A DNA stretch of 64,000 nucleotides from Marmoricola sp. URHB0036 (GCF_000426045.1 NZ_KE384490.1:1-64000), one strand, 5' to 3'; shown: positions 28,656-37,546, numbered from the stretch's first letter. Numbers and translations: made by a program. The notes: a model not told the origin generated them from the letters alone.

Positions 28656-29927
28656 GTGGCACTCGCGAGCTCCCAGGCCGCCTTCGAGCGGACCAGACGG
28701 AGTGTCGGCGGGGGAGTCGGCTCAGGCTTGCGTGCCGCCATGCAGCCCCATCCACTCTTCGTCCGCGAATCGCGCGGTGCGCATGTGTGGGACCTCGACG
28801 GCGACCGGTACATCGATTACGTGATGGCGTGGGGGCCACTGGTCCTCGGCCACGGCGATCCTCGCATTACCAAAGCCGTCGCGGAGGTCGCGACCCGGAT
28901 GCAGGTGGTCGGCACTGGCCACGAGCTGGAGTACCTCGCGGCCGAGGCCGTGCTGGACGCCGTACCTCATGGCGAGCGGCTGCTGTGGAGCAACACCGGG
29001 ACCGAGGCCGTGCAGGTGGCGCTGCGCCTCGCGCGCGGCGCGACCGGCCGCCGGCGCATCCTCAAGTTCGCGCGGAGCTACCACGGCTGGTACGACTCGG
29101 TGTACGCCGGTCTCGGGGAGTCGGACAGCGGCCGGCAGGCCGTTCCCGCCAGCAAGGGGCAGAGCCCGTCGGGGCTCGAGGAGTTGATCGTCGCTCGGTT
29201 CAACGACACCGTGATGGCCGAGCAGCTGATTGGGGACGTCGAGCGCGACATTGCGGCGGTTCTCGTCGACCCGATCCTCAGCAACGGCGGAGTGGAAGCC
29301 CCCAAGCCGGGCTTCCTGTCCGCGCTGCGTACCGCGTGCGACCGGCACGGCGTCGTGCTCATCTTCGACGAGGTGATCGCCGGGTTCCGGATCGCACGTG
29401 GCGGTGCGGCCGAGAGGTATGCCGTCACGCCGGACCTGTCCGTGTTCGGGAAGGCGATGGCCGGAGGATTCACACAGAGTGCTGTCGTCGGCCGAGCTGA
29501 CCTCGTTGACCAGGTGACCTCCGGCGTGGTCCACGCCGGCACCTTCAACGCCAATCCGATTGCGCTGGCCGCCGTCGAGGCGACCATGCGCGCGCTGGCC
29601 GGGCCGGGGGTCTACACCCAGCTCGAGGAGATCTCCGCCGATTTCGAGCGTGCCGTCGGCGCCGCGCTCGCGTCCGTCCCCGACAGCGGCAGCCTCAACC
29701 GCGTCGGCTCGCTGCTGCAGTACGTGCCGCCGGGCGGTAGGACCGGACTCCACGGAACCGGTGGCCCTTGGGCCGCGATCCTCGAGGGGATGGTGCGACG
29801 CGGCGTGCTCTTCATGCCCTCAGGGAAGGTCTTCCTCTCCACCACGCACACCACCGACGACGTCGCGGCAACCGCCGAGGCGCTCCTGGAGGTGCTCGTT
29901 CAGATGCGCACCCTCCAACCACACTGA
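28656..29927 (+). CDS. Class III aminotransferase (glutamate-1-semialdehyde mutase-like)
   Basis: 423 residues, PLP enzyme of fold type I. VWDLDGDRYIDYVMAWGPLVLGHGDP at the N-terminal side, SNTGTEAVQVALRLAR phosphate-binding loop, FARSYHGWYDS, DEVIAGFR, and the PLP lysine in VFGKAMAGGF. Motifs follow the GSA-aminomutase/beta-amino-acid aminotransferase group. GTG start; GAAGCGAAGGA lies in front of it. It sits between two dioxygenases, so an oxygenated amine or beta-amino acid is a plausible substrate. Confidence 0.92.
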   Translation: MALASSQAAFERTRRSVGGGVGSGLRAAMQPHPLFVRESRGAHVWDLDGDRYIDYVMAWGPLVLGHGDPRITKAVAEVATRMQVVGTGHELEYLAAEAVLDAVPHGERLLWSNTGTEAVQVALRLARGATGRRRILKFARSYHGWYDSVYAGLGESDSGRQAVPASKGQSPSGLEELIVARFNDTVMAEQLIGDVERDIAAVLVDPILSNGGVEAPKPGFLSALRTACDRHGVVLIFDEVIAGFRIARGGAAERYAVTPDLSVFGKAMAGGFTQSAVVGRADLVDQVTSGVVHAGTFNANPIALAAVEATMRALAGPGVYTQLEEISADFERAVGAALASVPDSGSLNRVGSLLQYVPPGGRTGLHGTGGPWAAILEGMVRRGVLFMPSGKVFLSTTHTTDDVAATAEALLEVLVQMRTLQPH

Positions 29928-29941
29928 AGAAAGGACGTGCC

Positions 29942-30850
29942 ATGAGCACGCTGACAACCCTGGACCCCACCGCAAGCATCGAGGAAGCGATCGCCGTCGT
30001 AGAGCGCGACGGCGGCGTCATCATCCGCGACTTCTTCGACGCCAACGTCCTCAAGGAGCTGCGCTCCGACATCGACGCCGCCATGGCAAGCACACCGTGG
30101 GGCCAGGACGATTTCTCCGGTCACCACACCAAACGGCTCTACGGCGTCTTCCAGCACACCCCACACGCGGCCACCGCTGTGCGGCACCCGCACTACGCCG
30201 GCATCGCGAAGCACTTTCTCGAGATTTCCAAGCCGGTGTACGTCGGAGATGACCTGATCGAGCTCGCCCCCAGCTACCAGGTCGGCGTCAGCTCGATCAT
30301 CGACATCCACCCGGGCGAAGGCGCCCAGTCCCTGCACCGCGACGACACGGTCTGGCAGTGGCGGCACCCCGAGGGGTATCGCCAGGCCCGCGTGCAGATC
30401 ATGGTCGCGGTCACGGACTTCACCGCAGAGAACGGCGGCACCATGGTCGTGCCGGGCAGCCACAAGTGGGACGACAACCGCGGCCCGCACGTCGACGAGG
30501 CCGTGCCGACGGTGATGACCGCCGGTTCGGCCTTGATCTGGGTCGGTGGCACGTTTCACGGCGGCGGCACGAACACCTCGGACAGCAACCGGATCGGCCT
30601 GACGATCGGCCTCGACCTCGGCTACCTGCGCCAGGAAGAAAACGCCTACCTGACGTACTCGACCGACGTCATGAAGACGTTCGACGAGGACATCCAGCAG
30701 CTGCTCGGGTGGTCGGTCTGCCCGCCGGGCACCGGCTTCGTCGACTACCAGGGCACCATGGCCGACCCGATCTTCCTCCTCAAGGACGGCGAGGAGGTTC
30801 GCAACTCCTACGCCGACTTCAACGCCAGTCCCGAGCCGCAGAGCGTTTGA
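29942..30850 (+). CDS. PhyH-family Fe(II)/2-oxoglutarate oxygenase, copy 2
   Basis: 302 residues, related to copy 1: the same opening (IEEAIAVVERDGGVIIRDFF), iron ligands in SLHRDDTVW, and GTFHGGGTNTSDSNRIG with the distal His and Arg. The region between differs enough that the two are old paralogues and may hydroxylate different positions. GAAAGGACGTGCC precedes the ATG. Its stop overlaps the start of the amine-dehydrogenase-like gene (TGATG). Confidence 0.9.
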   Translation: MSTLTTLDPTASIEEAIAVVERDGGVIIRDFFDANVLKELRSDIDAAMASTPWGQDDFSGHHTKRLYGVFQHTPHAATAVRHPHYAGIAKHFLEISKPVYVGDDLIELAPSYQVGVSSIIDIHPGEGAQSLHRDDTVWQWRHPEGYRQARVQIMVAVTDFTAENGGTMVVPGSHKWDDNRGPHVDEAVPTVMTAGSALIWVGGTFHGGGTNTSDSNRIGLTIGLDLGYLRQEENAYLTYSTDVMKTFDEDIQQLLGWSVCPPGTGFVDYQGTMADPIFLLKDGEEVRNSYADFNASPEPQSV

Positions 30851-31872
30851 TGCGGCCCACCGACGTGGTGATCGTCGGGCTGGGAGCCACCGGCCTGGCG
30901 ATCACCGAAGCGCTCGCGTCGCGGGTTGACTGCCGTCTCGTCGGCGCAGCTGACATCCAGCCGCACATCGCGGGCACTTCGCTGTCGTCCGTGGTGCCCG
31001 GGGCGCCGTCGGTGGCGGTCGTGGCCTCGCTCGAGGAGCTGCCCGCCGCCGACGTCGCTGTCGTGGCGACTTCGTCGTGGGTCGAGAGCATCGAGCCCAC
31101 ACTGATCGCGCTTCTGAGCAAGGGCATGAATGTGGTGTCGATCTGCGAGGAGCTGCGCGACCCCGGTCTCAGCCACCCCGACGTCGTCGAGCGGCTAGAT
31201 CGAGTTGCGAGGTTCAACGGCGTCACGGTACTCGGCACCGGATGCAACCCGGGCATGTTGATGGACACGCTTCCCATCGTGCTGAGCGGGTTGACGACCC
31301 GCGTCCAATCGATCGCCATCCGGCGAACGGCTGACATGAGTCGCTACGGCGCCATCCTGGCGAAGTTCGGCCTCGGCCTGTCCCCGGACGAGTTCCTCGT
31401 GCGTAGGGAGGAGGGTCGGGTGATGGGACACGTCGGTTTCGCCCAGAGCATCGCGGCAATCGCCCGCGGCCTGGAATGGACCCTCGACGACATCGTGGTG
31501 GAAGCGGTCGAGCCTGACATCGTCGCCACTGAGGAGCGCAAGGGTGCGCACTTGCTCATCCCTCGCGGCACGGTCGCCTGCGTCGTCCACCGCGCCCGCG
31601 GGGTCAGGTCGGGAATCCCAGTGGTAGAGCTCGCCACGCGGTTCGGGATCTTCGACTCGAGCGACGATGTCGAAACCGGCGACACCCTGACGATCGCGGG
31701 GAGGGAGCAGACGATCGAGGTGCGCGCCGCCGGGGGCTATGAGAGCTTCCTGTCGACGGTGGCGATGGCCGCGAACTCGGTGGACGCGGTTGCCGATGCG
31801 GAGCCCGGCTTCCGCACCCTGCTCGAGCTCCCGGTGTCCGCGATTGCAAGCAAGGGCGCCCGGATGATCTGA
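30850..31872 (+). CDS. Dihydrodipicolinate-reductase-like / 2,4-diaminopentanoate-dehydrogenase-like enzyme
   Basis: 340-residue NAD(P)-dependent oxidoreductase. N-terminal Rossmann site VVIVGLGATGLAITEALASR, then AADVAVVATSSWVESIEP and GTGCNPGMLMDTLP, which are typical for the group around 2,4-diaminopentanoate dehydrogenase and other amine dehydrogenases. Would deaminate an amine oxidatively, or reduce an imine. It overlaps the second dioxygenase gene by one base and ends the operon; operator 9 and regulator B follow. Family assignment is good; substrate unknown. Confidence 0.85.
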   Translation: MRPTDVVIVGLGATGLAITEALASRVDCRLVGAADIQPHIAGTSLSSVVPGAPSVAVVASLEELPAADVAVVATSSWVESIEPTLIALLSKGMNVVSICEELRDPGLSHPDVVERLDRVARFNGVTVLGTGCNPGMLMDTLPIVLSGLTTRVQSIAIRRTADMSRYGAILAKFGLGLSPDEFLVRREEGRVMGHVGFAQSIAAIARGLEWTLDDIVVEAVEPDIVATEERKGAHLLIPRGTVACVVHRARGVRSGIPVVELATRFGIFDSSDDVETGDTLTIAGREQTIEVRAAGGYESFLSTVAMAANSVDAVADAEPGFRTLLELPVSAIASKGARMI

Positions 31873-31907
31873 GGGCGACCCGGGCTGAACTGCTACGCTT
31901 TGACTCA

Positions 31908-31930
31908 TTCAAATGACTAAGTCGATCTCC
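31908..31930. promoter_or_regulatory. Operator 9 of the shared dyad (second TetR)
   Basis: Reads TTCAAATGACT, A, AGTCGATCTCC. The left half and inner dyad are perfect, the outer right arm is lost. It ends 12 bp before the GTG of regulator B and overlaps the ribosome-site region. Confidence 0.75.
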
Positions 31931-31942
31931 GTTGGAGGAGCC

Positions 31943-32551
31943 GTGGCACACGTCCCTACCGATGTCCGACGCCAGCAGTTCATCGATGCTGCCGTGACCG
32001 TCATCGCGCGCGTCGGTGTCGACGGCGCGACTACGCGTCGGATCGCCGAGGAGGCGGGGGCACCGCTCGCTACGCTCCACTACTGCTTCCAAACCAAGGA
32101 GAACCTGCTCTGGGCCGTCTTCGAGCAGATCGCGGACCTGATGCGCCCCGACCCTGCGGAAGGCGATGTACGGGCGAATGCGAAGGGTCAGACCGTGTCT
32201 TCGATCGCCACCTCGCTGCTGACTGAGGCCATCCAGTGGGCCATCGCCCGCCCTGCCGAGAACCGCACGCAGATCGAGATCTGGCTCTGGGCCGAGCGCA
32301 ACGACCCTGAGCTCGCCGTCAAGCTCTACGGCTTGTACATCGACTTGTCGAAAGATCTTCTCCGGGCCGCGAAGAACCCGCTCCCGGATGACCAGCTCGA
32401 GACGGTCACCCGCGTTATCGTCTCGATCGCCGACGGATTGTGCATGCAACTGATCACCCACGGTGACGAGAAGATGATCCTTCGCGAGCTCGCCACTGCC
32501 TCGGCGATGCTCGATGCCTATCTCGGGCGCCGTTCGCGGCGCATCGCTTGA
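31943..32551 (+). CDS. TetR-family regulator B
   Basis: 202 residues. The DNA-binding domain (RRQQFIDAAVTVIARVGVD, GATTRRIAEEAGAPLATLHYCFQ) is nearly the same as in regulator A, and the ligand domain also resembles it (ENRTQIEIWLWAERNDPELA against NRAQIEIWSWARRNDPEFA). GTG 31943 is chosen because it has TTGGAGGAG in front and aligns with the start of regulator A; an ATG at 31913 lies inside the operator. Probably an autorepressor recognising the same 23-bp sites, perhaps answering to another ligand. Confidence 0.92.
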   Translation: MAHVPTDVRRQQFIDAAVTVIARVGVDGATTRRIAEEAGAPLATLHYCFQTKENLLWAVFEQIADLMRPDPAEGDVRANAKGQTVSSIATSLLTEAIQWAIARPAENRTQIEIWLWAERNDPELAVKLYGLYIDLSKDLLRAAKNPLPDDQLETVTRVIVSIADGLCMQLITHGDEKMILRELATASAMLDAYLGRRSRRIA

Positions 32552-32646
32552 CTCCATCCTCTTCCTGACGCTCGCCCTTAGGGATGCCCCGTCAAGCCGG
32601 GATGTCCTTGAGCGCGCTGGCGCTGATGGGCGCCGTTTCTACCTGA

Positions 32647-32669
32647 TCATCTGATCTAGTCATTTACTC
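32647..32669. promoter_or_regulatory. Operator 10 of the shared dyad
   Basis: Reads ATCATCTGATC, T, AGTCATTTACT. Together with operator 11, 60 bp further (six helical turns centre to centre), it lies in the promoter region of the ABC transporter. Confidence 0.72.
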
Positions 32670-32706
32670 GTGAGCCATTGCGGCATGGTCGCGGTCGTGT
32701 TTATGA

Positions 32707-32729
32707 TCACGCGTCTAAGTCAACTGATC
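32707..32729. promoter_or_regulatory. Operator 11 of the shared dyad
   Basis: Reads ATCACGCGTCT, A, AGTCAACTGAT. The right half is good. It is 74 bp before the binding-protein ATG. Confidence 0.65.
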
Positions 32730-32803
32730 AGCACGCTAGGAACTGCCGCACCCAGGTGCTCCAGATGCCTCGCGAGACGCTGTCGAGCAGGCCAGGAGAA
32801 CTC

Positions 32804-33955
32804 ATGAAGAAGCGCATACCCGGGCAATGGAGCGCGATCGCGGCGGCGGCGTTGCTGGTAACCACGGTGTCCGCGTGCGGCGGGTCCGGCACCGGTAGCT
32901 CCGGTGCTGAGGCCAGCAGCGGAGACACGGCGCGTTACAAGGACGCGTTGAATGCCTGGTACAAGGGCACCTACAAGGAGCCTGAGGGCCCGGCGGTTCA
33001 GGCCCCGAAGGGAAAGGATGTCTGGCTCGTCTCTACCGGCATGGGCATCGAGTACTCCGTGCGCGTAGCGAAGGCAGCGAAGCAGGCGGCCACCGATCTC
33101 GGTTGGAACTTCCACGTCTTCGACGCGAAGTTCGACCCGAACCAGATGCTGACCGGCGTGCAGCAGGCCGTCGTCGCCCACGCCAGCGGCATCATCGTTT
33201 CGAACATCGACTGCGCCACGGTCAAGAACGCGGCACAGCAGGCGAAGGCGGCCGGCATCCCGATCATCGGCATCGAGTCCGCCGATTGCAGTCCGAGCGT
33301 GTACTCGCACGTTGTCAGCTACGCGGGCAAGGCGTCCCTTCAGCACTGGCTGCGCGACTTCGGCAAGGCGCAGGCGACGTGGGTGATCGCGAAGACCAAC
33401 GGTCAGGCCAAGGTCGTGCTCAACACGGAGACTGACACGGCGAGCACCCTCGGCACGACCGTGGGGATCAAGGAGCAGCTCAAGCAGTGCTCGACCTGCA
33501 AGATCCTCGAGGACGCGACGTGGGTGTCGTCGGACTATGGGCCAGGACTGCAGACCAAGATCCAACAGGCGATGGTGAAGCACCCTGATGCGAACTCGTT
33601 CATCCCGAGCTACGACTCGGTGATGACCCAGAGTGGCGGCGCTCAGGCGTTGAAGTCCACTGGTCGGATGTCCCAACTCGCGATCGCCGGTGGTGAGGGT
33701 AGTTCTGCAGGCATCGCGCAGATCCGCGGCGGCGACGGCATGCAGATGTGTGCCGGCGAGTCCGGTGAGTGGGAGACCTACTCCGCCTTCGACGCCCTGG
33801 TGCGTTCGTTCCTCAAGCGTGACACGTCCGAGGTCGACACCGGAAATGGCATCCAGGTCTGCGACAAGGCTCACAACATGCCGCCGACGGGCAAGGCCTA
33901 CACACCACCAGTCGACTTCGTCTCCGCCTACCGCAAGCTGTGGGGTCTCTCCTGA
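32804..33955 (+). CDS. ABC transporter substrate-binding lipoprotein (sugar type)
   Basis: 383 residues. Lipoprotein signal: KKR, a hydrophobic stretch, then the lipobox VSAC with the acylated Cys near residue 22. The mature part matches the periplasmic-binding-protein-like group (RbsB/XylF type): GIIVSNIDCATVKNAAQQAKAAGIPIIGIES. Four extra cysteines (SADCSPS, LKQCSTCK) are uncommon and might form a disulfide. AGGAGA precedes the ATG. It is first in a three-gene transporter unit. The family also imports non-sugars such as autoinducer-2 and nucleosides, so substrate is open. Confidence 0.92.
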   Translation: MKKRIPGQWSAIAAAALLVTTVSACGGSGTGSSGAEASSGDTARYKDALNAWYKGTYKEPEGPAVQAPKGKDVWLVSTGMGIEYSVRVAKAAKQAATDLGWNFHVFDAKFDPNQMLTGVQQAVVAHASGIIVSNIDCATVKNAAQQAKAAGIPIIGIESADCSPSVYSHVVSYAGKASLQHWLRDFGKAQATWVIAKTNGQAKVVLNTETDTASTLGTTVGIKEQLKQCSTCKILEDATWVSSDYGPGLQTKIQQAMVKHPDANSFIPSYDSVMTQSGGAQALKSTGRMSQLAIAGGEGSSAGIAQIRGGDGMQMCAGESGEWETYSAFDALVRSFLKRDTSEVDTGNGIQVCDKAHNMPPTGKAYTPPVDFVSAYRKLWGLS

Positions 33956-33997
33956 GGCTCCAGCCACCGGCCGCACTCGGATGAAATGGGAGTTCCC

Positions 33998-35533
33998 ATG
34001 CGCACGCAGCTTCCTGGTTCAGCGCTCGCTATGGTCGGCGCCTGCAAGACGTTCGGCGCGAACAAGGCGGTCGACGACGTCTCGTTCGAGTTGGCACCGG
34101 GACGGGTGCACGCCCTGCTTGGTGGAAACGGGTCGGGCAAGTCGACACTGATCAAGCTCCTCGCAGGTGTGGAGCGCGCAGACGCGGGCCGGGTCGAGAT
34201 CGCAGGGCGCGTCACGCAGCTCGCGGAACTCACCCCGGCTCGCGCTGGCGCCATGGGCCTGCGATTCGTGCACCAGCAGCGGTCGACGTTCCCCGAGCTC
34301 ACCGTCGCGGAGAACCTCGCGATCGGCGGTTCCGGCTTTCCTCTCGGCTCGGGCGGCAGGATCCGCTGGCGGGAAGCGAGGCGTCGCGCGGAGCATGCAC
34401 TGGAGCGGTTCGGCATCGAGGTGCACCCCGATCAGCTCCTCGGCGAACTGGGGCCGGCGCGTCAGGCAATGGTCGCGATCGCGCGGGCGCTGCAGTCCCA
34501 GGGCGAAGGCGAAGGCGTGCTCATCCTCGACGAGCCGACGGTCTCGCTGCCCGACGCCGAGGTGCGGCTCCTTCTCGACGCGGTACGACGCCACGCCGAC
34601 CGTGGTCAGACCGTGGTGCTCGTCACGCACCGGCTCGAGGAGGTCTTCGCTGTGGCCGACAATGCCATCCTGCTGCGCAACGGCCGGTTGGTCGACGAGG
34701 TCTCGCCGCAATCGATCACCCGCGCCGACCTGATCGAGCTGGTCATCGGTCGTCCGGTGGAGGAGGTCGCCCCGACCGGCGGAGCCGGCGGCGGGCCAGC
34801 CGTGCTCGAGGTGCATGCGCTGCAGGCTGGCCCTGTGGGCCCGGTCGACCTCACCCTCCACCGGGGCGAGGTGGTAGGCATCGCCGGTCTCGTCGGGTCG
34901 GGTCGCTCGAGCCTGCTCAAGGCATTGTTCGGCGTCCTGCCCGCCGAAGCGGGTGAGGTGCGACTGGACGGCCAACCGCTTGAGCTCTCGAGCCCGCGTC
35001 GTGCGATGCGAGCCGGATTCGCGCTCGTACCCGAGAGCCGTGCGGAGGATGCAGCCTTCCCGGACCTGACCCTCACGGAGAACCTGTCGGTGAGCGTGCT
35101 CCCGGACTACTTTCGTGGTGGGTTGATGCGTGGGCGGCGCGAGCGCCGGGACGCGAACGGACTGCTCACGACTTATGCGATCAAGGCGGAGGCCGTCGAG
35201 GACCCGCTCGACTCCCTCTCCGGCGGCAACCAACAGAAGGCGGTCGTCGCCCGCTGGCTGCGGCGTGAACCCCGGGTCGTCCTGCTGGACGAACCTACCC
35301 AGGGCGTTGACGTCGGCGCACGCGCGGAGATCTACGGGCTGATCAAGCGCGCGGTGGACACGGGCTCAGTCGCCTTGGTCGCCTCTTCCGACAGTGAGGA
35401 GCTCGCAGCGATCTGTGACCGCGTGCTCGTGCTGCGCCGTGGGCGCATCGTCGGCGAGGTTCGCCGCGACCAGATGACCAGCAACCGGATCGAGCGCCTG
35501 GCGCACGGTGAGGCAGAGGAAGTGGCGGTATGA
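33998..35533 (+). CDS. Sugar-type ABC transporter ATPase (two nucleotide-binding domains)
   Basis: 511 residues with the RbsA/MglA arrangement. First domain: Walker A GGNGSGKST, Walker B LILDEPTVSLP, and a signature changed to LGPARQ instead of LSxxx. Second domain: Walker A-like GLVGSGRSS without the usual lysine (normal for this family), intact signature LSGGNQQK, Walker B LLDEPTQGVDVGA. The first-domain signature is more degenerate than usual. Start at ATG 33998 after TGGGAG; ATG 33986 is an alternative. It overlaps the permease gene (ATGA). Confidence 0.92.
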   Translation: MRTQLPGSALAMVGACKTFGANKAVDDVSFELAPGRVHALLGGNGSGKSTLIKLLAGVERADAGRVEIAGRVTQLAELTPARAGAMGLRFVHQQRSTFPELTVAENLAIGGSGFPLGSGGRIRWREARRRAEHALERFGIEVHPDQLLGELGPARQAMVAIARALQSQGEGEGVLILDEPTVSLPDAEVRLLLDAVRRHADRGQTVVLVTHRLEEVFAVADNAILLRNGRLVDEVSPQSITRADLIELVIGRPVEEVAPTGGAGGGPAVLEVHALQAGPVGPVDLTLHRGEVVGIAGLVGSGRSSLLKALFGVLPAEAGEVRLDGQPLELSSPRRAMRAGFALVPESRAEDAAFPDLTLTENLSVSVLPDYFRGGLMRGRRERRDANGLLTTYAIKAEAVEDPLDSLSGGNQQKAVVARWLRREPRVVLLDEPTQGVDVGARAEIYGLIKRAVDTGSVALVASSDSEELAAICDRVLVLRRGRIVGEVRRDQMTSNRIERLAHGEAEEVAV

Positions 35534-36573
35534 GTTCGTTGTCCAACAACACAGAGGTGGGCGCCGGTGGCGCTCCGCAGGCCGCGCCTGTCGTCGTGCC
35601 AGCGCGAAAGCGTCGACTTCGCAAGCCGATCCGCGCCTACTTGGAGGCCCATGCGTTCCTCGGGCTCTTGGTCCTGGCGCTCGTCTTCTTCAGCGTATGG
35701 CCCAAGACATCGGCGGTCTTCCCGACGACGGCGAACCTGCAGATCCTGTTCGGATCCAGCACCGTGGCCGCGATCGCAGCGCTCGGCTCGCTGATTCCGC
35801 TGGTGTGCAACGAGTGGGACCTGTCGATCGGCGCGACCGCGGGCCTGAGCTCTGTGTTCGTGGCCGTCGCGCTCACCAACGGCACCTCCCCGTTCCTTGC
35901 GATCGCGCTCGGCATCGGGATCGGGCTGGCGGTCGGCATCGTCAATGCTGTCCTCGTGACCCGCCTCAACGTCAACGCCGTGATCACTACGCTGGGCATG
36001 TCGATCATCCTCGCCGGCATCATCTCCCTCAAGACCGGCGGTGTCACCGTCGCCGGCTCGATCCCGGTGGCCGTCACCAACTTCGGCACGCTCTCGTGGT
36101 TCGGGATCCCACGCTCGGTGGTCGCGCTGGCCGTCGTGGCGGCCATCGCCTACTACGTGCTCGACTACACGCCGTATGGCCGCTATCTCTACGCGCTCGG
36201 GTCGAACCGCTCCGCAGCCCGGCTGACCGGCATCCGGATCAAGTTGGTCGTCGGCACCACGTTCGTGATCGCCGGTGCGCTCTGCGGCGCGGCTGGGGTT
36301 CTGCAGGTCGCTCGGGCCGGCGGCGCGAACCCACACCTGGCCGACAGCATCCTGCTGCCCGCCCTCGCTGCCGCGTTCCTCAGTGCGGCGGCGGTACGGC
36401 CTGGTCGCTACAACGTCGGCGGCGTGCTGGTCTCGGTCTACTTCCTCGCGGTCCTCAACAACGGACTCAACTTGGCCGGCGCGCCAGAGTACGTCTCGAA
36501 CTTCGTCAACGGCGGAGCGCTCATCGTCGGTGTCGGCGTCGCTGCTCGCCTCGGCGGCCGTCGCGAGGCCTGA
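35530..36573 (+). CDS. Sugar-type ABC transporter permease
   Basis: 347 residues, about nine to ten membrane helices after a 40-residue basic N-terminal tail (RKRRLRKPIRAY). The EWDLSIGATAGLSSVF and GRYLYALGSNRSAARLTGI segments are the hallmark of RbsC/XylH-type permeases (the latter is the ATPase-coupling loop). It forms the channel for the two preceding genes; a single permease gene suggests a homodimer. A strong terminator hairpin follows seven bases after the stop. Confidence 0.93.
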   Translation: MSSLSNNTEVGAGGAPQAAPVVVPARKRRLRKPIRAYLEAHAFLGLLVLALVFFSVWPKTSAVFPTTANLQILFGSSTVAAIAALGSLIPLVCNEWDLSIGATAGLSSVFVAVALTNGTSPFLAIALGIGIGLAVGIVNAVLVTRLNVNAVITTLGMSIILAGIISLKTGGVTVAGSIPVAVTNFGTLSWFGIPRSVVALAVVAAIAYYVLDYTPYGRYLYALGSNRSAARLTGIRIKLVVGTTFVIAGALCGAAGVLQVARAGGANPHLADSILLPALAAAFLSAAAVRPGRYNVGGVLVSVYFLAVLNNGLNLAGAPEYVSNFVNGGALIVGVGVAARLGGRREA

Positions 36574-36579
36574 ACCACA

Positions 36580-36615
36580 CAGCAGCGTCGCCACGTGGTC
36601 GTGGCGGCGCTGCTG
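36580..36615. terminator. Bidirectional terminator hairpin
   Basis: 16-bp arms CAGCAGCGTCGCCACG and CGTGGCGGCGCTGCTG around loop TGGT, with one mismatch. It lies between the convergent ABC permease and imine reductase genes. Confidence 0.8.
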
Positions 36616-36632
36616 TTCTGGCCGTGCTGTTC

Positions 36633-37541
36633 TCAGGAGTCGAGCGTGGCGACGACCGCGATGTCCTGGTCGCCCAGGCCGGCGTCGACACCGCGCCGGA
36701 GCACTTCGGAGGTGGCCTGGATCATCGGGGCCTTCCCGTGCTGGTTCAGGCCCGCCGCGAACGCGGCTGCGGCGTCGGCGTAGACGGCGAGCGTGGCCTG
36801 ATCGGTGGCGAACTCCTGGTCGCGCAGGCGGTCCAGGATCAGCTTCAGCTGGCCGTCCATGACCGATAGTGAGTAGGACGTGAGGTCGGACAGGATCTCG
36901 TGCGACACCCCGAACGCGGTGGTGAACCGGGCCGCTTCGACGAACGCCGTCAGCGTCGTGATGTAGAAGGCCCCTGTCATCGCGCAGTCGATGGCGTTGG
37001 CGGCGCCGAAGTCGGTTCCCACGTGCAGGGAGCCTCCGGCGAGGCCGAGGACAGCGTCCTGATGGGCCTTCCACACGTCTTCGTCTCCGGCGACGAGGAA
37101 GCGGGCCTCGGCGGTGCCGAGGTGCTCGGGGTAGGCCGCGATCGCGGCGTCGAGGTAGCGGACGTCCTTCGCGTGCGCCCACTCGCCGAGGGCGCGCCCG
37201 TCCTCGGGCGTGCCGCTGGTCGTGTTCAGGACGGTGGTGGCGCCGAGCTCGGCGGAGTCGACGACGTCGAGCAGTGCGCGTACGTCCTCGGTGGAGCTGA
37301 TGCACAGGATGGCCAGCGGGGTGCTCGTCAGCGCCTCTCGGGCAGAGGACACCGCGACGGCACCGTCGCGAGCGAGCGCCTCGGCGCGTTCGGGCGTTCG
37401 GTTCCAGGCGGTGACGCTCCATCCCTTGGACAAGAAGGCGCGCACCATGGCCGAGCCCATGTTGCCGCAGCCGAGCACGGCGACGGCACGCGTTGCGGCG
37501 TCCGGAGAGGTCGAAGCGCCGCGATCAAATGACCCAGTCAT
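36633..37541 (-). CDS. Second imine-reductase-like oxidoreductase
   Basis: 302 residues, same family as the gene at 24698. Rossmann site VAVLGCGNMGSAMVRAFLSKG, cofactor motif AWNRTPERAE, then SGTPEDGRALGEWA and a helical C-terminal domain (DCAMTGAFYITTLTAFVEA). The pair differ strongly, so they are not a recent duplication. Start at 37541 lies inside operator 12, suggesting a leaderless message or an unseen internal start. It reads away from the third TetR gene. Confidence 0.87.
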   Translation of the reverse strand: MTGSFDRGASTSPDAATRAVAVLGCGNMGSAMVRAFLSKGWSVTAWNRTPERAEALARDGAVAVSSAREALTSTPLAILCISSTEDVRALLDVVDSAELGATTVLNTTSGTPEDGRALGEWAHAKDVRYLDAAIAAYPEHLGTAEARFLVAGDEDVWKAHQDAVLGLAGGSLHVGTDFGAANAIDCAMTGAFYITTLTAFVEAARFTTAFGVSHEILSDLTSYSLSVMDGQLKLILDRLRDQEFATDQATLAVYADAAAAFAAGLNQHGKAPMIQATSEVLRRGVDAGLGDQDIAVVATLDS

Positions 37542-37546
37542 CTGAC
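37524..37546. promoter_or_regulatory. Operator 12 of the shared dyad
   Basis: Reads ATCAAATGACC, C, AGTCATCTGAC. It covers the start codon of the second imine reductase gene. It is the last copy; none is seen to the right. Confidence 0.72.

Noticed and set aside
27731-29500. Open frame of 589 codons on the plus strand
   Set aside because: Shadow of the dioxygenase and aminotransferase genes; arginine/proline-rich and without family motifs.
35332-37422. Open frame of 696 codons on the minus strand
   Set aside because: Antisense to the ABC ATPase and permease genes; composition is typical of a GC-rich shadow frame.
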